A DNA stretch of 64,000 nt from Yersinia enterocolitica subsp. enterocolitica (GCF_901472495.1 NZ_LR590469.1:62001-126000), one strand, 5' to 3'. Shown: positions 34,247 to 44,044, numbered from the stretch's first letter. A program made the numbers and translations. The notes: generated from the letters alone by a model not told the origin.

Positions 34247-35161
34247 TTAGTTCAATGCTTTATCGTTAGGGGCTTTGAACAGCACCTTCATCTCATCAGA
34301 CAGTGAGAAATTCAGGTTAAGATTTTTCGGTGGAATTGGGTTTTTGAACCAACGGTCAAAGGACTTCTCAGCCACACCAGAGGTTTGTGCGGTTGCGATG
34401 GTTTCATCCAACAGAGTTTTAAAGGCTGGATCGTTTTTACGTAGCATGCAGCCGTAGGCTTCCTGAGATTGTGGCGTACCGACGATATCCCACTGGTCTG
34501 GTTTCTTGGCTTTGGCACGTTCGCCAGCCAGCAAGGCATCATCCATCATAAAGGCGACAGCACGGCCACTTTCCAGGGTACGGAAAGAATCGCCGTGGTC
34601 TTTGGCGCTGATGATGCGCATGTTCATCTTATCTTTTTCATTCAATTTATTGAGCAACACTTCAGAGGTGGTACCGGAGGTAACGACCACTGGTTTCCCT
34701 GCCAAGTCTTTGAAATCTTTAACTTCAGAACCTTTTTTGGTCAGCAGACGCGTACCGACAACAAAAATAGTGTTAGAGAACGCGGCTTGTTGCTGGCGTT
34801 CCAGGTTGTTGGTGGTAGAGCCACACTCGAAATCAAAGGTCCCGTTTTGCAGTAATGGAATACGGTTCTGCGAAGTGATGGGGATCAGTTTTACCTGGAG
34901 GTCTGGGGCATTAAGTTTTTTCTTGATCGCATCGACGATCAGATTGGAATAATCTTGTGAATAACCCACGACTTTCTGCTGGTTATCGTAGTAAGAGAAT
35001 GGAACGGAAGACTCACGGTGACCGACGACGATAACGCCGTTATCTTTGATCTTCTTCAGTGTGTCAACCGAAGCATCTGGTTTTGCTGCATCTTCTGCAT
35101 GGGCAACACCACTTGCCATCCCAGCTAACAGTAGCGCTAACGCCAATTTACGCATATGCAT
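34247..35161 (-). CDS. gltI: Glutamate/aspartate periplasmic binding protein GltI
   Basis: 304 residues from the ATG at 35161 (AGGAG 7 bases upstream; a TTG at 35167 is the longer frame). Signal peptide ending HA-ED. The binding fold shows VVGHRESSVPFSYYDN, FDFECGSTTN and VVVTSGTTSEVLL, which line the amino-acid site. Delivers glutamate and aspartate to GltJK. First gene of gltIJKL. Confidence 0.97.
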   Translation of the reverse strand: MHMRKLALALLLAGMASGVAHAEDAAKPDASVDTLKKIKDNGVIVVGHRESSVPFSYYDNQQKVVGYSQDYSNLIVDAIKKKLNAPDLQVKLIPITSQNRIPLLQNGTFDFECGSTTNNLERQQQAAFSNTIFVVGTRLLTKKGSEVKDFKDLAGKPVVVTSGTTSEVLLNKLNEKDKMNMRIISAKDHGDSFRTLESGRAVAFMMDDALLAGERAKAKKPDQWDIVGTPQSQEAYGCMLRKNDPAFKTLLDETIATAQTSGVAEKSFDRWFKNPIPPKNLNLNFSLSDEMKVLFKAPNDKALN

Positions 35162-35747
35162 GTCCAACTCCTTTGATGTTGTTTTTTACTTAATGTTTTC
35201 TGACTCGATGTTGTGATACTTAAAATGTAGTCATGTGACAAACGTGAAATGCCAAAAACTGTCTTATTTTGTTGCGCTTGTATAACCACAGATATTTGTT
35301 GGTTAACAGGCTATTTTCATTGTTACTTGTATCAGATTATCTTTAAAAAATAGCCAATTGTTATGCAAGTGATGAATAAATGTTTGTTTTTTGAGACGCA
35401 AATCGCACCAAAGAGAGGCAATAAAACACTAGCGCACTAATGCGGTGCGTGGTTCGCCCCATAAATGTGCACGCCAGCAATGGCAATTCCCTCATTTGAA
35501 ACAGACCTCATCTATACAGCGGGGCTATGCCCTTTGAACACTTAATACAAAGCAGAAATTGGTGGATAGCTAACACTATTTGATTAGAAACGATGCAAGG
35601 TCTGTGCCAGTCGCGGAAAACAGGGAGGATAAATAGCCCTGTTTATCAGAGCTATGAAATATCATTCGGGGGCGGTGGGTTAATTAATCAGTCGCCGAAG
35701 ATGGCATACTATCGATTAGATTAACTATTGGTCATTTTTATAGCAGG
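35162..35747. other. Long intergenic region upstream of gltI
   Basis: About 585 bases. The first 200 or so bases upstream of gltI should carry its promoter. AAACAGGG (35618-35625) and CCCTGTTT (35637-35644) form an 8-bp hairpin without T-run. No gene on either strand with a credible start; an unannotated sRNA is possible but not shown. Confidence 0.4.
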
Positions 35748-36332
35748 TTAACTTAACTGGTGATTATTGATTGCCAGATGAGCTTTAAAAACTTCCAGTG
35801 CCGTTGGAACACTTTCTTTAGCGGCATGTTTCTCTGGGTTCCACAGGTCGGCAAAGGTGATTGCGCGGCCACAGTGGATAAATACCTCATCGACTTCGAT
35901 CACTAACACACTGCGGGCCGGTTGGTCATTTTGGCTAAAACGCTCGCACAGTTCAGGGTCGACGGAAATTTTTGCCCGGCCATTAACCCGAAAACCTTCT
36001 GTCCAGCCAGGGATCAGGAACAAGATGCCGACAAAAGGGTTATGCAATAGATTGCGGATACCATCCAGACGGTTATTGCCTGGTCGGTCTGGCAGCATCA
36101 GTGTCTTGCTGTCCTGCACATGAATAAAACCCGGTTCGCCACCTTTAGGTGAACAGTCGATTCCGTTGGCACCCAGCGTTCCCAATACTGCGAATGGCGC
36201 GGCGGCAATCAGTTTTTTGGCATAATCATCAATATGATCAATTTGTTTCTTCAACACATTCTTATTAGGCGCGGCGTAATGTTCGCTTAATTGCGCTTCA
36301 GTTGTGAGGATAAATTCAGGTTTCAGTGACAT
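35748..36332 (-). CDS. Pyridoxamine 5'-phosphate oxidase-like FMN-binding protein
   Basis: 194 residues from the ATG at 36332 (a TTG at 36344 heads the longer frame). PNPOx-like split-barrel fold: AVLGTLGANGIDCSPKGGEPGF, LMLPDRPGNNRLDGIRNLL and GRAKIS are typical of the group that binds FMN, with the RPGNNRLD segment at the phosphate. Probable flavin-dependent oxidoreductase or F420-like reductase relative; substrate unknown. Not part of the E. coli cluster at this point; its ATG lies 9 bases inside the 3' neighbourhood of lnt's stop (overlap of reading frames is nil), so it may be co-transcribed after lnt. Confidence 0.85.
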   Translation of the reverse strand: MSLKPEFILTTEAQLSEHYAAPNKNVLKKQIDHIDDYAKKLIAAAPFAVLGTLGANGIDCSPKGGEPGFIHVQDSKTLMLPDRPGNNRLDGIRNLLHNPFVGILFLIPGWTEGFRVNGRAKISVDPELCERFSQNDQPARSVLVIEVDEVFIHCGRAITFADLWNPEKHAAKESVPTALEVFKAHLAINNHQLS

Positions 36333-36340
36333 AACGATGC

Positions 36341-37918
36341 TCAAGTTACGGGGTTATTTTTATCAGCTCGACATTTCTTGTCAGAGCGACAACGGGCGGC
36401 GCGGTATAGCGTTAATGCCCCCAGTATCAGCGTGATAATCCACATTGGCCACGAACCAAACCGGGCATAAGGGGTAATACCGGTAGTCGGTGTGACCTTA
36501 ACTTCCAGCACTTGCTGAGTAAATTGTGGAATTTGCGCCAGGACTTCACCGCTTGGGCCAACTGCCGCTGTTATACCATTATTGGTACTGCGCAACAGAG
36601 GACGACCCAATTCAAGCGCGCGCATACGTGCCATTTGGAAATGCTGCCACGGGCCGATAGAGTGACCAAACCATGCATCATTGGAGACCGTCAGCAAGAA
36701 GTTGGTATCGGGGTTGAAGTTGTCCCGAACCTGTTGACCCAAGACGATTTCATAGCAAATAGCGGCCGTTAGGTTAAATCCAGCCACATTAAGCTGTGGT
36801 TGCACATAGCCACCTCGGCTGAAAGATGACATCGGTAAATCAAAGAACGGCGCGAGTGGGCGCAGCAGTGTTTCCAGCGGCACAAACTCGCCAAAGGGCA
36901 CCAGGTGGTGTTTGCTGTAGCGGTTGCGAGTTGGATACTGGTAAGGTTCTTTATCCCCCAATACGATAATACTGTTGAAGAAGTGGTATCCCTTGCCTTC
37001 AGGGCGGCGCTGGGCATCAACAATACCGGTAATCAGGCTGCTGTGGTTTGCCCGCATCAGACCATCAACCATCGTCAGGAAGGTCGTTTGATCGGTTTCA
37101 ATATCAGGGATAGCAGATTCCGGCCAAATGATAATGGGGGCTTTCCCCATAAATGGGCGCGTTTCATCGAGATAAATTTGTAAGGTCTTAAGCAGGATTT
37201 TGGGATCCCACTTCATTGACTGAGCAATGTTACCTTGCACCATCGCGATATTAACTGCGCGTTCAGGTTGTGGAGTAAACCAATGCAACTGGCGCAGCGG
37301 CCAGGGTAACAATAACATTGCTATGGCAATTATTGCCGCAGTGATACGGCGTTGATAGCAGGCGTAAACCAGTAATCCACTGATCGACATCAGTATAAAG
37401 GTGATGCCATCGACACCGAGAATAGGCGCAATACCACGCAGTGGGCCGTTTATTTGGCTGTAGCCAAATTGCAGCCACGGGAAGCCAGTTAATACCCAGC
37501 CGCGCAAGAACTCAGTTAACTGCCATACCACAGGTGCCGCAATAGCCAGTCGCCACCAGGTTGTTTTAGGGCATACGCGGGCTAATAAACCGGCAAATAG
37601 CATGGTGTAGAGCGAGAGATAGGCCGCCAGTAATACCACCAGGAAGATATTGATGGCTGTCGGCATGCCGCCAAATTCGGCGATGCTGACATAGACCCAG
37701 TTAATACCTGTACCAAATAGCCCCATACCCCAACAAAAACCGATAAAAGCAGCTTGTTTGGTGCTACGGTTCAATGTCAGGCTGAGTAAGCCAAACAGCG
37801 AGACAATAGCTGCGGGCCAACTATCAAAGGGGGAATAGGCCAGCGTACCGCAGGCGCCAAAAAATAGCGCCAGTAGGGCGCGAACCCACTGGCGTTGAAG
37901 GTATGAAGCGATAGGCAT
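36341..37918 (-). CDS. lnt: Apolipoprotein N-acyltransferase
   Basis: 525 residues from the ATG at 37918 (MPIASYLQRQ), the family start, 7 bases after corC; the longer frame would overlap corC. N-terminal membrane part (about eight spans), then a nitrilase domain with the catalytic triad Glu (IIWPESAIPD), Lys (KHHLVPFGEFVPLE) and Cys (AAICYEIVLG). Adds the third acyl chain to outer-membrane lipoproteins. Confidence 0.97.
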   Translation of the reverse strand: MPIASYLQRQWVRALLALFFGACGTLAYSPFDSWPAAIVSLFGLLSLTLNRSTKQAAFIGFCWGMGLFGTGINWVYVSIAEFGGMPTAINIFLVVLLAAYLSLYTMLFAGLLARVCPKTTWWRLAIAAPVVWQLTEFLRGWVLTGFPWLQFGYSQINGPLRGIAPILGVDGITFILMSISGLLVYACYQRRITAAIIAIAMLLLPWPLRQLHWFTPQPERAVNIAMVQGNIAQSMKWDPKILLKTLQIYLDETRPFMGKAPIIIWPESAIPDIETDQTTFLTMVDGLMRANHSSLITGIVDAQRRPEGKGYHFFNSIIVLGDKEPYQYPTRNRYSKHHLVPFGEFVPLETLLRPLAPFFDLPMSSFSRGGYVQPQLNVAGFNLTAAICYEIVLGQQVRDNFNPDTNFLLTVSNDAWFGHSIGPWQHFQMARMRALELGRPLLRSTNNGITAAVGPSGEVLAQIPQFTQQVLEVKVTPTTGITPYARFGSWPMWIITLILGALTLYRAARCRSDKKCRADKNNPVT

Positions 37919-37925
37919 CGAGGAT

Positions 37926-38804
37926 TTATTCTTCCAGTTTGGGTTGCGGAGCATCATCCGGGATTTTCACATGAACCTGAATGATACGTCGGCTATCCGC
38001 CATGGCAACTTTAAATAAGTAACCTTCAATTTCAATGGTTTCACCGCGAGCAGGTAAATGACCAAACGCCTGCATCACTAAACCACCGATGGTGTCTACT
38101 TCATCGTCGCTGAAATGGGTGTTGAAGACTTCATTGAAATCTTCAATGGGTGTCAGCGCACGAATCGTGTATGTGTGCCGACTGAGTTGACGAACATCTC
38201 TGTCTTCTTCATCGTCATACTCATCTTCAATTTCGCCAACGATCAGCTCAAGAATATCTTCAATGGTCACCAGGCCAGAAACGCCACCAAACTCATCAAT
38301 GACAATAGCCATGTGATAGCGTTGAGAGCGGAACTCTTTCAGCATCCGATCGACACGCTTACTTTCTGGCACAACAACCGCCGTCCGTAAAACTTTATCA
38401 ATGCTGAATGGCTCAGAATCTGTGCGCATAAACGGCAGCAAATCCTTGGCCATCAGAATGCCTTCAATGTGATCTTTATCTTCACTGATCACCGGAAAGC
38501 GGGAGTGAGCAGATTCAATAATGACATCCAGACACTCATCCAGCGTTTGATTACGCTTTAATGTGACCATCTGAGAGCGGGGGATCATGATGTCCCGTAC
38601 GCGCTGTTCGGCGATATCCATCACCCCTTCCAGCATGTCGCGGGTATCGGGATCGATCAGATCGTTTTGCTCAGAATCACGGATAAGCTCTACCAGATCG
38701 CCACGGTTTTTGGGTTCGCCGTGGAATAACTGGTTAAGGATGAGAGTAAAGAACCCTTTCTTGGGACTGGGGCTATCATTGTTTTGTGAGTGGTCGTCGC
38801 TCAT
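37926..38804 (-). CDS. corC: Magnesium/cobalt efflux-associated protein CorC
   Basis: 292 residues. Cytoplasmic part related to the CNNM family: two CBS domains (about 68-190; IMIPRSQMVTL, FPVISEDKDHIEGILMAKDL, MAIVIDEFGGVSGLVTIEDI) and a C-terminal CorC_HlyC domain. Linked to Mg2+/Co2+ efflux. Same strand and operon as lnt. Confidence 0.95.
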   Translation of the reverse strand: MSDDHSQNNDSPSPKKGFFTLILNQLFHGEPKNRGDLVELIRDSEQNDLIDPDTRDMLEGVMDIAEQRVRDIMIPRSQMVTLKRNQTLDECLDVIIESAHSRFPVISEDKDHIEGILMAKDLLPFMRTDSEPFSIDKVLRTAVVVPESKRVDRMLKEFRSQRYHMAIVIDEFGGVSGLVTIEDILELIVGEIEDEYDDEEDRDVRQLSRHTYTIRALTPIEDFNEVFNTHFSDDEVDTIGGLVMQAFGHLPARGETIEIEGYLFKVAMADSRRIIQVHVKIPDDAPQPKLEE

Positions 38805-38845
38805 GGCGTTTTAGTTAAGTTTACCCATGTAAGATTATATTTTAT

Positions 38846-38870
38846 CGGCAGTGGTAAACACACACTGCCG
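38846..38870. repeat. Hairpin in the ybeY-corC gap
   Basis: CGGCAGTG (38846-38853) and CACTGCCG (38863-38870) form a perfect 8-bp stem in the 114-bp gap; only an A/T-rich tract follows on the coding (minus) strand, so this looks like an attenuator or processing site within the operon. Confidence 0.5.
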
Positions 38871-38918
38871 ACAGCTTTTTACTGATACCCAGTCAGATAA
38901 TACCTACCTGTGGTGGGT

Positions 38919-39392
38919 TTACTCGGGGTCTTTCTCTGAAATATACGGGTCTGGGTAGCCCAAACTTTGCATTATTTCAGTCTCAATCGACTCCATTTCT
39001 TCTGCTTCATCGTCAACGATATGGTCATACCCTAGCAGATGCAGACTGCCGTGAACAACCATATGCGCCCAATGAGCCAATAGTGCTTTCTCTTGCTCAA
39101 CCGCTTCTTGTTCAACTACCTGACGACAAATGATCAAATCACCCAGTAGTGGCAGCTCAATCTCAGGTGGGGCCTCAAATGGAAAAGACAAGACATTGGT
39201 TGGTTTATCTTTACCGCGATAGGTGAGATTCAGCTCATGGCTTTCTGCTTCATCAACCACACGGATGGTGACTTCAGAGACTTCCTGAAATTGAGGTAAT
39301 ACTGCTTCCAACCAATGCTGAAAATCTGCTTCGGTCGGTAAACCCTGGCTGTCAGCGCAGGCAATTTGTAAATCGAGAATAACCTGGCTCAC
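38919..39392 (-). CDS. ybeY: Endoribonuclease YbeY
   Basis: 157 residues. Zinc-dependent single-strand RNase acting in 16S rRNA 3' maturation and ribosome quality control. Metal motif H-x3-H-x5-H in HMVVHGSLHLLGYDH and conserved Arg in the RVVDEAESHELN region. Overlaps ybeZ by 4 bases. Confidence 0.98.
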   Translation of the reverse strand: MSQVILDLQIACADSQGLPTEADFQHWLEAVLPQFQEVSEVTIRVVDEAESHELNLTYRGKDKPTNVLSFPFEAPPEIELPLLGDLIICRQVVEQEAVEQEKALLAHWAHMVVHGSLHLLGYDHIVDDEAEEMESIETEIMQSLGYPDPYISEKDPE

Positions 39393-40462
39393 GGAGCCTC
39401 CTGCTCAGACGGGGTGTGAGTTTCCCGCTTACGTTGTTCGGCGATGGCATCTTTACGTTTTTGTTCAGCAGCTTCCCAAGCTTCATAAGCAATGACCACG
39501 CGGGCGACGACGGGGTGGCGCACCACATCTTCGCTATGGAAGAAGTTAAAACTCAGCTCTTCTACCCCTGATAACACTTCAATGGCATGGCTTAAGCCGG
39601 ACTTCTGATGGCGTGGCAAGTCAGTTTGTGTGACATCACCGGTAATTACCGCTTTAGAGTTGAAGCCCATGCGGGTCAGGAACATTTTCATCTGTTCGAT
39701 GGTGGTGTTCTGGCTTTCATCTAAAATGATAAATGCATCATTCAGTGTGCGGCCGCGCATATACGCCAGCGGAGCCACTTCAATCACATTGCGCTCAATC
39801 AGTTTCTCCACTCGCTCAAAGCCCAGCATTTCAAACAGAGCATCATAGAGTGGGCGCAGATAAGGATCGACTTTTTGGCTAAGATCGCCGGGTAAAAAGC
39901 CCAGTTTCTCACCGGCTTCAACCGCCGGGCGAGTTAGCAAAATGCGTCGTACGTTTTGGCGCTCCAGAGCATCAACTGCTGCAGCAACGGCCAGATAGGT
40001 CTTACCGGTACCGGCTGGCCCAATCCCGAAAGTAATATCATGATCGAGAATATTAGCAATGTATTGTGCCTGATTTGGTGTGCGAGGCTTGACCATCCCG
40101 CGCTTGGTACGAATGTTAACAGCTTTGCCGTAATCCGGTACACTCTCGGCGGTTTGTTCTAACACGCGACTTTCTTTCACCGCGAGGTGAATAGCTTCGG
40201 GATCGATATCGGGGATAACACCACGGATAGGGGCCGTATCAACATACAGATGGCGCAGGATATCTGCCGCTGCAACCACGCAGATATTCTTACCGACTAA
40301 CTTGAAACGGTTATCACGACGATTAATTTCAATACCTAACCGGCGTTCTAACTGCTTGATGTTGTCATCAAAAGGGCCGCATAAACTCAGCAGGCGCTGA
40401 TTATCGGCGGGTTCCAGCAAGATTTCTTGTGTCACTACGTGCAAACTGTTTCTCTGAGTCAC
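39389..40462 (-). CDS. ybeZ: PhoH-family ATPase YbeZ
   Basis: About 357 residues from a GTG at 40462, preceded by AGAGGA 5 bases upstream; the frame extends to 40519 but without a ribosome site. P-loop GPAGTGKTYLA, Walker B AFIILDESQN, and VITGDVTQTDLP. Works with YbeY in ribosome-associated RNA quality control. Overlaps ybeY by 4 bases. Confidence 0.93.
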   Translation of the reverse strand: MTQRNSLHVVTQEILLEPADNQRLLSLCGPFDDNIKQLERRLGIEINRRDNRFKLVGKNICVVAAADILRHLYVDTAPIRGVIPDIDPEAIHLAVKESRVLEQTAESVPDYGKAVNIRTKRGMVKPRTPNQAQYIANILDHDITFGIGPAGTGKTYLAVAAAVDALERQNVRRILLTRPAVEAGEKLGFLPGDLSQKVDPYLRPLYDALFEMLGFERVEKLIERNVIEVAPLAYMRGRTLNDAFIILDESQNTTIEQMKMFLTRMGFNSKAVITGDVTQTDLPRHQKSGLSHAIEVLSGVEELSFNFFHSEDVVRHPVVARVVIAYEAWEAAEQKRKDAIAEQRKRETHTPSEQEAP

Positions 40463-40480
40463 TGCGTTCCTCTGGGTCAC
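40445..40480 (-). repeat. Two-copy 18-bp tandem repeat at the ybeZ start
   Basis: Two imperfect copies of an 18-bp unit (40445-40462, 40463-40480), which in frame would encode VTQRNA and VTQRNS. The upstream copy supplies the AGAGGA ribosome site of the proposed GTG start. Confidence 0.6.
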
Positions 40481-40693
40481 TAAGGGCCGGTTTATTTGAA
40501 GCCTGACTGCCATTCCCACTATAGGGGGATATTATTCGCTGATATAACGTCAATCATACATGTCATCTGTGAATTATTCATGGTGCACCGTGTGGACGCA
40601 AGTGTGCGGCTTATGAATCTGTGCCTTCGGCCCCTATTGAAATAGCGGCCAGCAGATGGTGCAACTTAAAAAAACGAATTTGCATAACGCCCC

Positions 40694-40729
40694 GCTAAAA
40701 TAAAACAGGCACTGACAATGCAGCGCCTG
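40694..40729 (-). terminator. Terminator after miaB
   Basis: On the minus strand CAGGCGCTG and CAGTGCCTG (40721-40729, 40706-40714; one G-T pair) form a stem with a 6-base loop, followed by TTTTATTTTA. It separates miaB from ybeZ. Confidence 0.8.
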
Positions 40730-40758
40730 CTGGTGCGGACTGGTTCGCAGAATTGCAA

Positions 40759-42183
40759 TCAGGGTTGATACAGGCCGACACCTAACTCATTTTCTTTGCG
40801 GGTGCGGGCAATCACTGATTGCGGCGATTCATGAATACGCAGATCCATCTGGTCTTCGGTGCGCAGCAAAATGCCGCGAAGTGAACTGGCATAAACATCA
40901 ACGATTTCAACATCGACGAATTTACCGATCATCTCTGGTGTGCCTTCAAAGTTCACGACCCGATTATTCTCAGTGCGCCCCGCCAATTCCATCACATTCT
41001 TACGAGATGTGCCTTCCACTAGAATGCGTTGCACAGTACCCACCATTTCGCGGCTGATTTCCATCGCTTGCTGAGTAATCCGTTGTTGCAAAATATGCAG
41101 GCGCTGTTTTTTCTCCTCTTCTGAAACATCATCCGGCAGATCAGCCGCCGGCGTGCCAGGGCGTGGAGAGTAAATAAAGCTGTAACTGGTATCAAAACGG
41201 ACATCTGCCACCAGTTTCATGGTTTGCTCAAAATCTTGCTGAGTTTCGCCAGGAAAACCGATAATAAAATCAGAGCTAATTTGGATATCAGGCCGAGCCT
41301 GACGCAGTTTACGGATGATAGCTTTGTATTCCAGCGCGGTATGCGCCCGTTTCATCATGGTCAAAATGCGGTCAGAGCCACTTTGTACCGGCAAATGCAG
41401 GAAACTCACCAGTTCGGGCGTATCTCGATAAACGTCAATAATATCATCAGTAAACTCAATAGGATGGCTGGTGGTAAAGCGCACTCTATCGATACCATCA
41501 ATGGCGGCAACTAGCCGCAATAGTTCGGCAAAACTACAGATATCACCATCATAAGTGGCACCACGATATGCATTGACATTCTGCCCTAGCAGGTTCACTT
41601 CCCGCACGCCTTGGGCGGCTAACTGTGCGATTTCAAACAAGATATCGTCACTTGGACGGCTAACTTCCTCGCCACGGGTATAAGGTACGACACAGAATGT
41701 GCAGTATTTATTGCAACCTTCCATAATGGAGACAAATGCTGTCGGCCCTTCAGCACGAGGCTCCGGCAGGCGGTCAAATTTTTCAATTTCTGGGAAACTG
41801 ATATCCACCACAGGGCTGTGGGTGCCTTGCACGTGATTAATCATTTCCGGCAAACGATGCAGGGTTTGTGGACCGAAAATAACGTCGACACAAGGAGCAC
41901 GTTGGCGCAGATGCTCACCTTCCTGAGATGCCACACAACCACCCACACCAATAATGAGCTCTGGATTTTTTTCTTTCAGCAGTTTCCACTGCCCAAGCAG
42001 GCTGAATACTTTTTCCTGTGCTTTTTCGCGGATTGAGCAGGTATTGAGTAACAGTAAATCCGCCTCTTCGGGGATTTCTGTCAATTGGTAGCCGTGGGTG
42101 CTGGCCAGCAAATCAGCCATTTTAGATGAATCGTATTCATTCATCTGGCAGCCCCAGGTTTTGATGTGTAGTTTTTTAGTCAT
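40759..42183 (-). CDS. miaB: tRNA-2-methylthio-N6-dimethylallyladenosine synthase
   Basis: 474 residues, standard length. N-terminal MTTase domain with three Cys (GCQMN, NTCSIR, GGCVA), radical SAM triad EGCNKYCTFC, and C-terminal TRAM domain (about 380-445). Adds methylthio to i6A37 in tRNAs reading U-starting codons. Monocistronic: terminator follows. Confidence 0.98.
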   Translation of the reverse strand: MTKKLHIKTWGCQMNEYDSSKMADLLASTHGYQLTEIPEEADLLLLNTCSIREKAQEKVFSLLGQWKLLKEKNPELIIGVGGCVASQEGEHLRQRAPCVDVIFGPQTLHRLPEMINHVQGTHSPVVDISFPEIEKFDRLPEPRAEGPTAFVSIMEGCNKYCTFCVVPYTRGEEVSRPSDDILFEIAQLAAQGVREVNLLGQNVNAYRGATYDGDICSFAELLRLVAAIDGIDRVRFTTSHPIEFTDDIIDVYRDTPELVSFLHLPVQSGSDRILTMMKRAHTALEYKAIIRKLRQARPDIQISSDFIIGFPGETQQDFEQTMKLVADVRFDTSYSFIYSPRPGTPAADLPDDVSEEEKKQRLHILQQRITQQAMEISREMVGTVQRILVEGTSRKNVMELAGRTENNRVVNFEGTPEMIGKFVDVEIVDVYASSLRGILLRTEDQMDLRIHESPQSVIARTRKENELGVGLYQP

Positions 42184-42416
42184 AGCCTATCTACCGCCAA
42201 AAAATTCATCATAAAAGTCACATCGCGTGGCGCAATGCTCTATGCAGTGTTCCGTCATCGAATAGTGGGAGCACAAAGGCTCCGTAGTTATAGGGCTATT
42301 GTAGTCATTTGCCGTTGCGATGACCACCGCATAACGGCTTACTTATCCTGTGGAGTCATGAAAAATCCGGTACACTGTCTGCTGACAAAATATAGGCGGT
42401 ATTTTAACTTCTAAGA

Positions 42417-43607
42417 ATGGCCAAAATGGATAAATCGCAACCAAATTATGATGTTGTGGTCGTGGGTGGAGGCATGGTAGGTGCTGCTGCCGCGCTGGGG
42501 CTGGCACAAACTGGCTGGTCAGTGGCGTTACTGGAACACGAGGCTCCGCAGCCGTTTGAGGCTGAAAGTGTGCCGGACTTACGGGTTTCCGCGATTGGAT
42601 GCACCTCGGTATCCTTGCTGAAACAACTCGGAGCCTGGTCGCAAGTGCAACAGATGCGCTATGCACCTTATCGTCGATTGGAAACATGGGAACAGCCGGG
42701 TTCTCAAGTTGTTTTTGATGCGGCGTCGCTGTCATTGCCTGAACTGGGCTTTATGGTCGAGAACCGGGTTTTGCAGTTGGCGCTATGGCAACAGATGGCA
42801 ACATGCCCTAATTTGACGTTACTGTGCCCGTCACGGCTGCAAACAATGGTTAGAGTAGATGACTATTGGAAAATCACGTTAGATGCACAGCGAGAGATAC
42901 AGAGCCATTTAGTGGTGGGTGCGGATGGGGCTAATTCTCTGGTACGCCGTTTAGCTGGGATTGGCACCAGCGGTTGGCAATATCGCCAGTCTTGTATGTT
43001 AATTACTGTTGAGACCGACACTGCTCAGCAAGACACCACCTGGCAGCAGTTTTTCCCTTCTGGTCCAAGAGCGTTCCTACCATTATTTGATAACTGGGCA
43101 TCATTGGTTTGGTACGACAGTCCTCAGCGTATCCGTCTGCTTCAGGCGTTGCCGCTGGCACAATTGAATCAAGAGATTGCTGCGGCTTTCCCATCTCGTT
43201 TGGGAACTGTCAACGCCATTGCCACAGGTTCTTTTCCTTTGGTTCGCCGCCATGCGCAGCAATATGTGCAGCCGGGGTTGGTATTACTGGGCGATGCGGC
43301 GCATACCATCAATCCATTGGCGGGGCAGGGGGTTAATCTGGGATATCGGGATGTCGATGTGTTACTGGAGGTGTTAAACCAGGCGCGTGAACAGGCTGAA
43401 TCTTGGCATAGCGAGCAGGTATTGCAGCGTTATCAGCGCCGCCGCCGTACTGATAATTTGATTATGCAAAGTGGAATGGATGTGTTTTACACCGCATTCA
43501 GTAATGACTTACCTGCGGTAAAATTTGTGCGTAATTTGGCGCTGATGGCGGCTCAACGTGCGGGTAAGCTCAAGGAGCATGCATTGAAGTATGCACTAGG
43601 GCTGTAG
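42417..43607 (+). CDS. ubiF: Demethoxyubiquinol hydroxylase (2-octaprenyl-3-methyl-6-methoxybenzoquinol hydroxylase)
   Basis: 396 residues. FAD monooxygenase of ubiquinone synthesis, UbiH/COQ6 family. FAD Rossmann motif VVVGGGMVGAAAALG, the DG motif VVGADGANSLVR, and GDAAHTINPLAGQGVNLG. A second ATG at 42426 is possible; the first is used. Divergent from miaB. Single gene, followed by the tRNA array on the other strand. Confidence 0.97.
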   Translation: MAKMDKSQPNYDVVVVGGGMVGAAAALGLAQTGWSVALLEHEAPQPFEAESVPDLRVSAIGCTSVSLLKQLGAWSQVQQMRYAPYRRLETWEQPGSQVVFDAASLSLPELGFMVENRVLQLALWQQMATCPNLTLLCPSRLQTMVRVDDYWKITLDAQREIQSHLVVGADGANSLVRRLAGIGTSGWQYRQSCMLITVETDTAQQDTTWQQFFPSGPRAFLPLFDNWASLVWYDSPQRIRLLQALPLAQLNQEIAAAFPSRLGTVNAIATGSFPLVRRHAQQYVQPGLVLLGDAAHTINPLAGQGVNLGYRDVDVLLEVLNQAREQAESWHSEQVLQRYQRRRRTDNLIMQSGMDVFYTAFSNDLPAVKFVRNLALMAAQRAGKLKEHALKYALGL

Positions 43608-43749
43608 GTATTTTAATAACTCGTCGCCAGAAATAGTTATTGCCTGGCGACTGTGGGCACGTTTCTTGTTCTTTTGTTGAAAAGCAAAATTCAAATTTTA
43701 TCGCAGCGAAAAAATCTCATTACAGTGAAAAAACAAAATGCAGAAAAGC

Positions 43750-43776
43750 AAAAAGCCCGCCGAAGCGAGCTTTTCT
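43750..43776 (-). terminator. Terminator of the tRNA operon
   Basis: On the minus strand AGCTCGC-TTCG-GCGGGCT, then TTTTTGC, about 5 bases beyond the last tRNA; one mismatch near the loop. Confidence 0.8.
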
Positions 43777-43781
43777 AAATT

Positions 43782-43856
43782 TGGCTGGGGTACGAGGATT
43801 CGAACCTCGGAATGCTGGAATCAGAATCCAGTGCCTTACCGCTTGGCGATACCCCA
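43782..43856 (-). tRNA. glnV: tRNA-Gln (anticodon CTG)
   Basis: 75 nt with encoded CCA; cloverleaf with anticodon CTG in GATT-CTG-ATTC and T-loop GGTTCGAATCC. Last gene of the array; in E. coli an additional tRNA-Gln (glnX) follows. Confidence 0.97.
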
Positions 43857-43861
43857 AAAGA

Positions 43862-43938
43862 TGGTGGCTACGACGGGAATCGAACCTGTGACCCCAGCAT
43901 TATGAGTGCTGTGCTCTAACCAGCTGAGCTACGTAGCC
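43862..43938 (-). tRNA. metU: tRNA-Met, elongator (anticodon CAT)
   Basis: 77 nt with encoded CCA. Starts GGCTACGTAGCTCAG; anticodon CAT. Same sequence as the copy at 44366. Confidence 0.97.
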
Positions 43939-43969
43939 ATCTTAAAATCTTTAACCTTAAGAAATTGTA

Positions 43970-44044
43970 TGGCTGGGATACCAGGATTCGAACCTGGGAA
44001 TGCCAGGATCAAAACCTGGTGCCTTACCGCTTGGCGATATCCCA
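43970..44044 (-). tRNA. glnW: tRNA-Gln (anticodon TTG)
   Basis: 75 nt with encoded CCA; anticodon TTG in GGTT-TTG-ATCC. Identical to the copy at 44168, from which it is separated by a 123-base spacer. Confidence 0.97.
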
